Translations under genes and position numbers: made by a program
DNA from: an uncultured Eubacteriales bacterium
GTDB lineage: Bacteria; Bacillota; Clostridia; Peptostreptococcales; Anaerovoracaceae
Assembly: GCA_902766915.1 (NCBI GenBank)
Contig: CACXFN010000151.1
Coordinates: 1 to 6,520 of the forward strand
Reading direction: 5' to 3'
DNA length: 6,520 bases
Notes under the pieces: generated by a model
What the model saw: the letters and a program-made list of their open reading frames with translations, nothing else
The model's database searches: none
What the model was told of the DNA's origin: nothing
Shown here: piece by piece, positions 6,133-6,520 of the stretch
Position numbering within the stretch: the stretch's first letter is position 1
How the letters are laid out: each line of letters opens with the position of its first letter

Positions 6133-6520
6133 ATGACTAATCAGACTAAACTATATTATTCAATAGGTTGTAACCTGATAATTCTGATAGCGACAATTGT
6201 GATTGTGGCTAGTGCATTTTTGGTGGCCAGAAAGGGGAGTGAGAAACCAATCGGAAAGCGAACCTTTAGGTTTTTCACAACTGACTCCAATATCTTTTCC
6301 GCTGTGGCTTGTGGGGCGGCGCTTATCTTTGAATTGGTGAACCGCAATATGGGTGAGGTTTTTCTTCCTCATTGGGTAATACTTCTTAAGTACTACAGCG
6401 CGGGGACTGTAATGCTTACCTTTGTTACGGTGCTTTTTTATCTGGCACCAAGGTATGGATTTGGAAGAGAGTATAGTGGAATAAGCTTCTACACCCATTT
6501 TGCAGGACCCTTATTGGCAG
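6133..6520 (+). CDS. Pr6Pr-like multi-pass membrane protein, 3' end beyond window
   Basis: An open frame starts at ATG 6133 and runs off the window after 129 codons. An in-frame TAA at 6124-6126 excludes earlier starts. Three hydrophobic segments are visible (about 8-33, 52-69 and 81-105) and a fourth begins near 119. The stretch RFFTTDSN (46-53), LKYYSAGTVMLTF (85-97) and the HFAGPLLA ending (122-129) resemble the Pr6Pr / FAR-17a-AIG1-like family of six-helix bacterial membrane proteins. Their role in bacteria is unclear; eukaryotic relatives (AIG1/ADTRP) hydrolyse lipid esters with a Thr-His pair, which I would not assign here. It starts 36 bp after hemW on the same strand with no terminator between them, so it may be co-transcribed. 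No Shine-Dalgarno sequence precedes the ATG, and the predicted start is weaker for that reason. The last base of the window is an incomplete codon. Confidence 0.72.
   Translation, partial: MTNQTKLYYSIGCNLIILIATIVIVASAFLVARKGSEKPIGKRTFRFFTTDSNIFSAVACGAALIFELVNRNMGEVFLPHWVILLKYYSAGTVMLTFVTVLFYLAPRYGFGREYSGISFYTHFAGPLLA

Noticed and set aside
6380..6400. Near-palindrome around ACTTCTTAAGTACTAC containing TTAAG
   Set aside because: It lies within the coding sequence of the membrane protein and has only a single TTAAG half-site, so it is not a match to the paired boxes.
6160..6498. Open frame of 112 codons on the - strand at the right edge
   Set aside because: The opposite strand encodes a hydrophobic multi-helix protein with family-like motifs; the minus-strand translation is compositionally unlike a real protein.
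1..6520. CRISPR array, tRNA, rRNA, insertion sequence or prophage elements
   Set aside because: I saw no regularly spaced repeats, cloverleaf-like sequence, transposase fragment or terminal inverted repeat pair anywhere in the window.

Overview
The window is a chromosomal stretch from a Gram-positive, low-to-moderate GC bacterium of the class Clostridia. A Lachnospiraceae-like or related Eubacteriales host is my best guess. The evidence is the gene content: a secreted 3D-domain protein, a DUF4854-type lipoprotein, a lepA-hemW pair, and a Pr6Pr-like membrane protein typical of gut and oral Firmicutes. Shine-Dalgarno sites are mostly strong, promoters are of the SigA type with extended -10 elements, and there are clear intrinsic terminators. 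The sequence alone does not fix genus or species.

Layout. Positions 1-122 hold a hairpin terminator that can work in both directions and a short 14-bp tandem repeat; no gene is visible there. A leftward gene (123-878) encodes an exported 3D-domain protein with a very acidic linker. A 317-bp divergent control region (879-1195) follows. It contains a good leftward promoter, a plausible rightward promoter, and two near-identical TTAAG-N5-TTAAG boxes. To the right are an O-acetylhomoserine sulfhydrylase (1196-2458) and a small lipoprotein (2592-2978) closed by a strong terminator (3006-3037). Then come lepA (3099-4913), overlapped by hemW (4897-6096), and a membrane-protein gene that begins at 6133 and runs off the right edge.

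How the genes work together. Most do unrelated jobs: cell-wall or surface remodelling (3D protein), sulfur assimilation into homocysteine and methionine (MetY-type enzyme), an unknown envelope role (lipoprotein), translation quality (LepA/EF4) and heme trafficking (HemW). lepA-hemW is a widely conserved translationally coupled pair. In many Firmicutes it is followed by the hrcA-grpE-dnaK heat-shock genes; here a membrane protein comes next instead.

I do not see an undescribed defence, mobile or biosynthetic system; this is mostly an ordinary housekeeping region. The item most worth checking is the paired-repeat operator in the divergent region. Its two copies sit where a response regulator could switch the two directions oppositely. 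Lesser curiosities are the acidic linker, a 12-bp in-frame tandem duplication in an expanded loop of HemW, and a palindrome plus duplicated start region before the lipoprotein gene.
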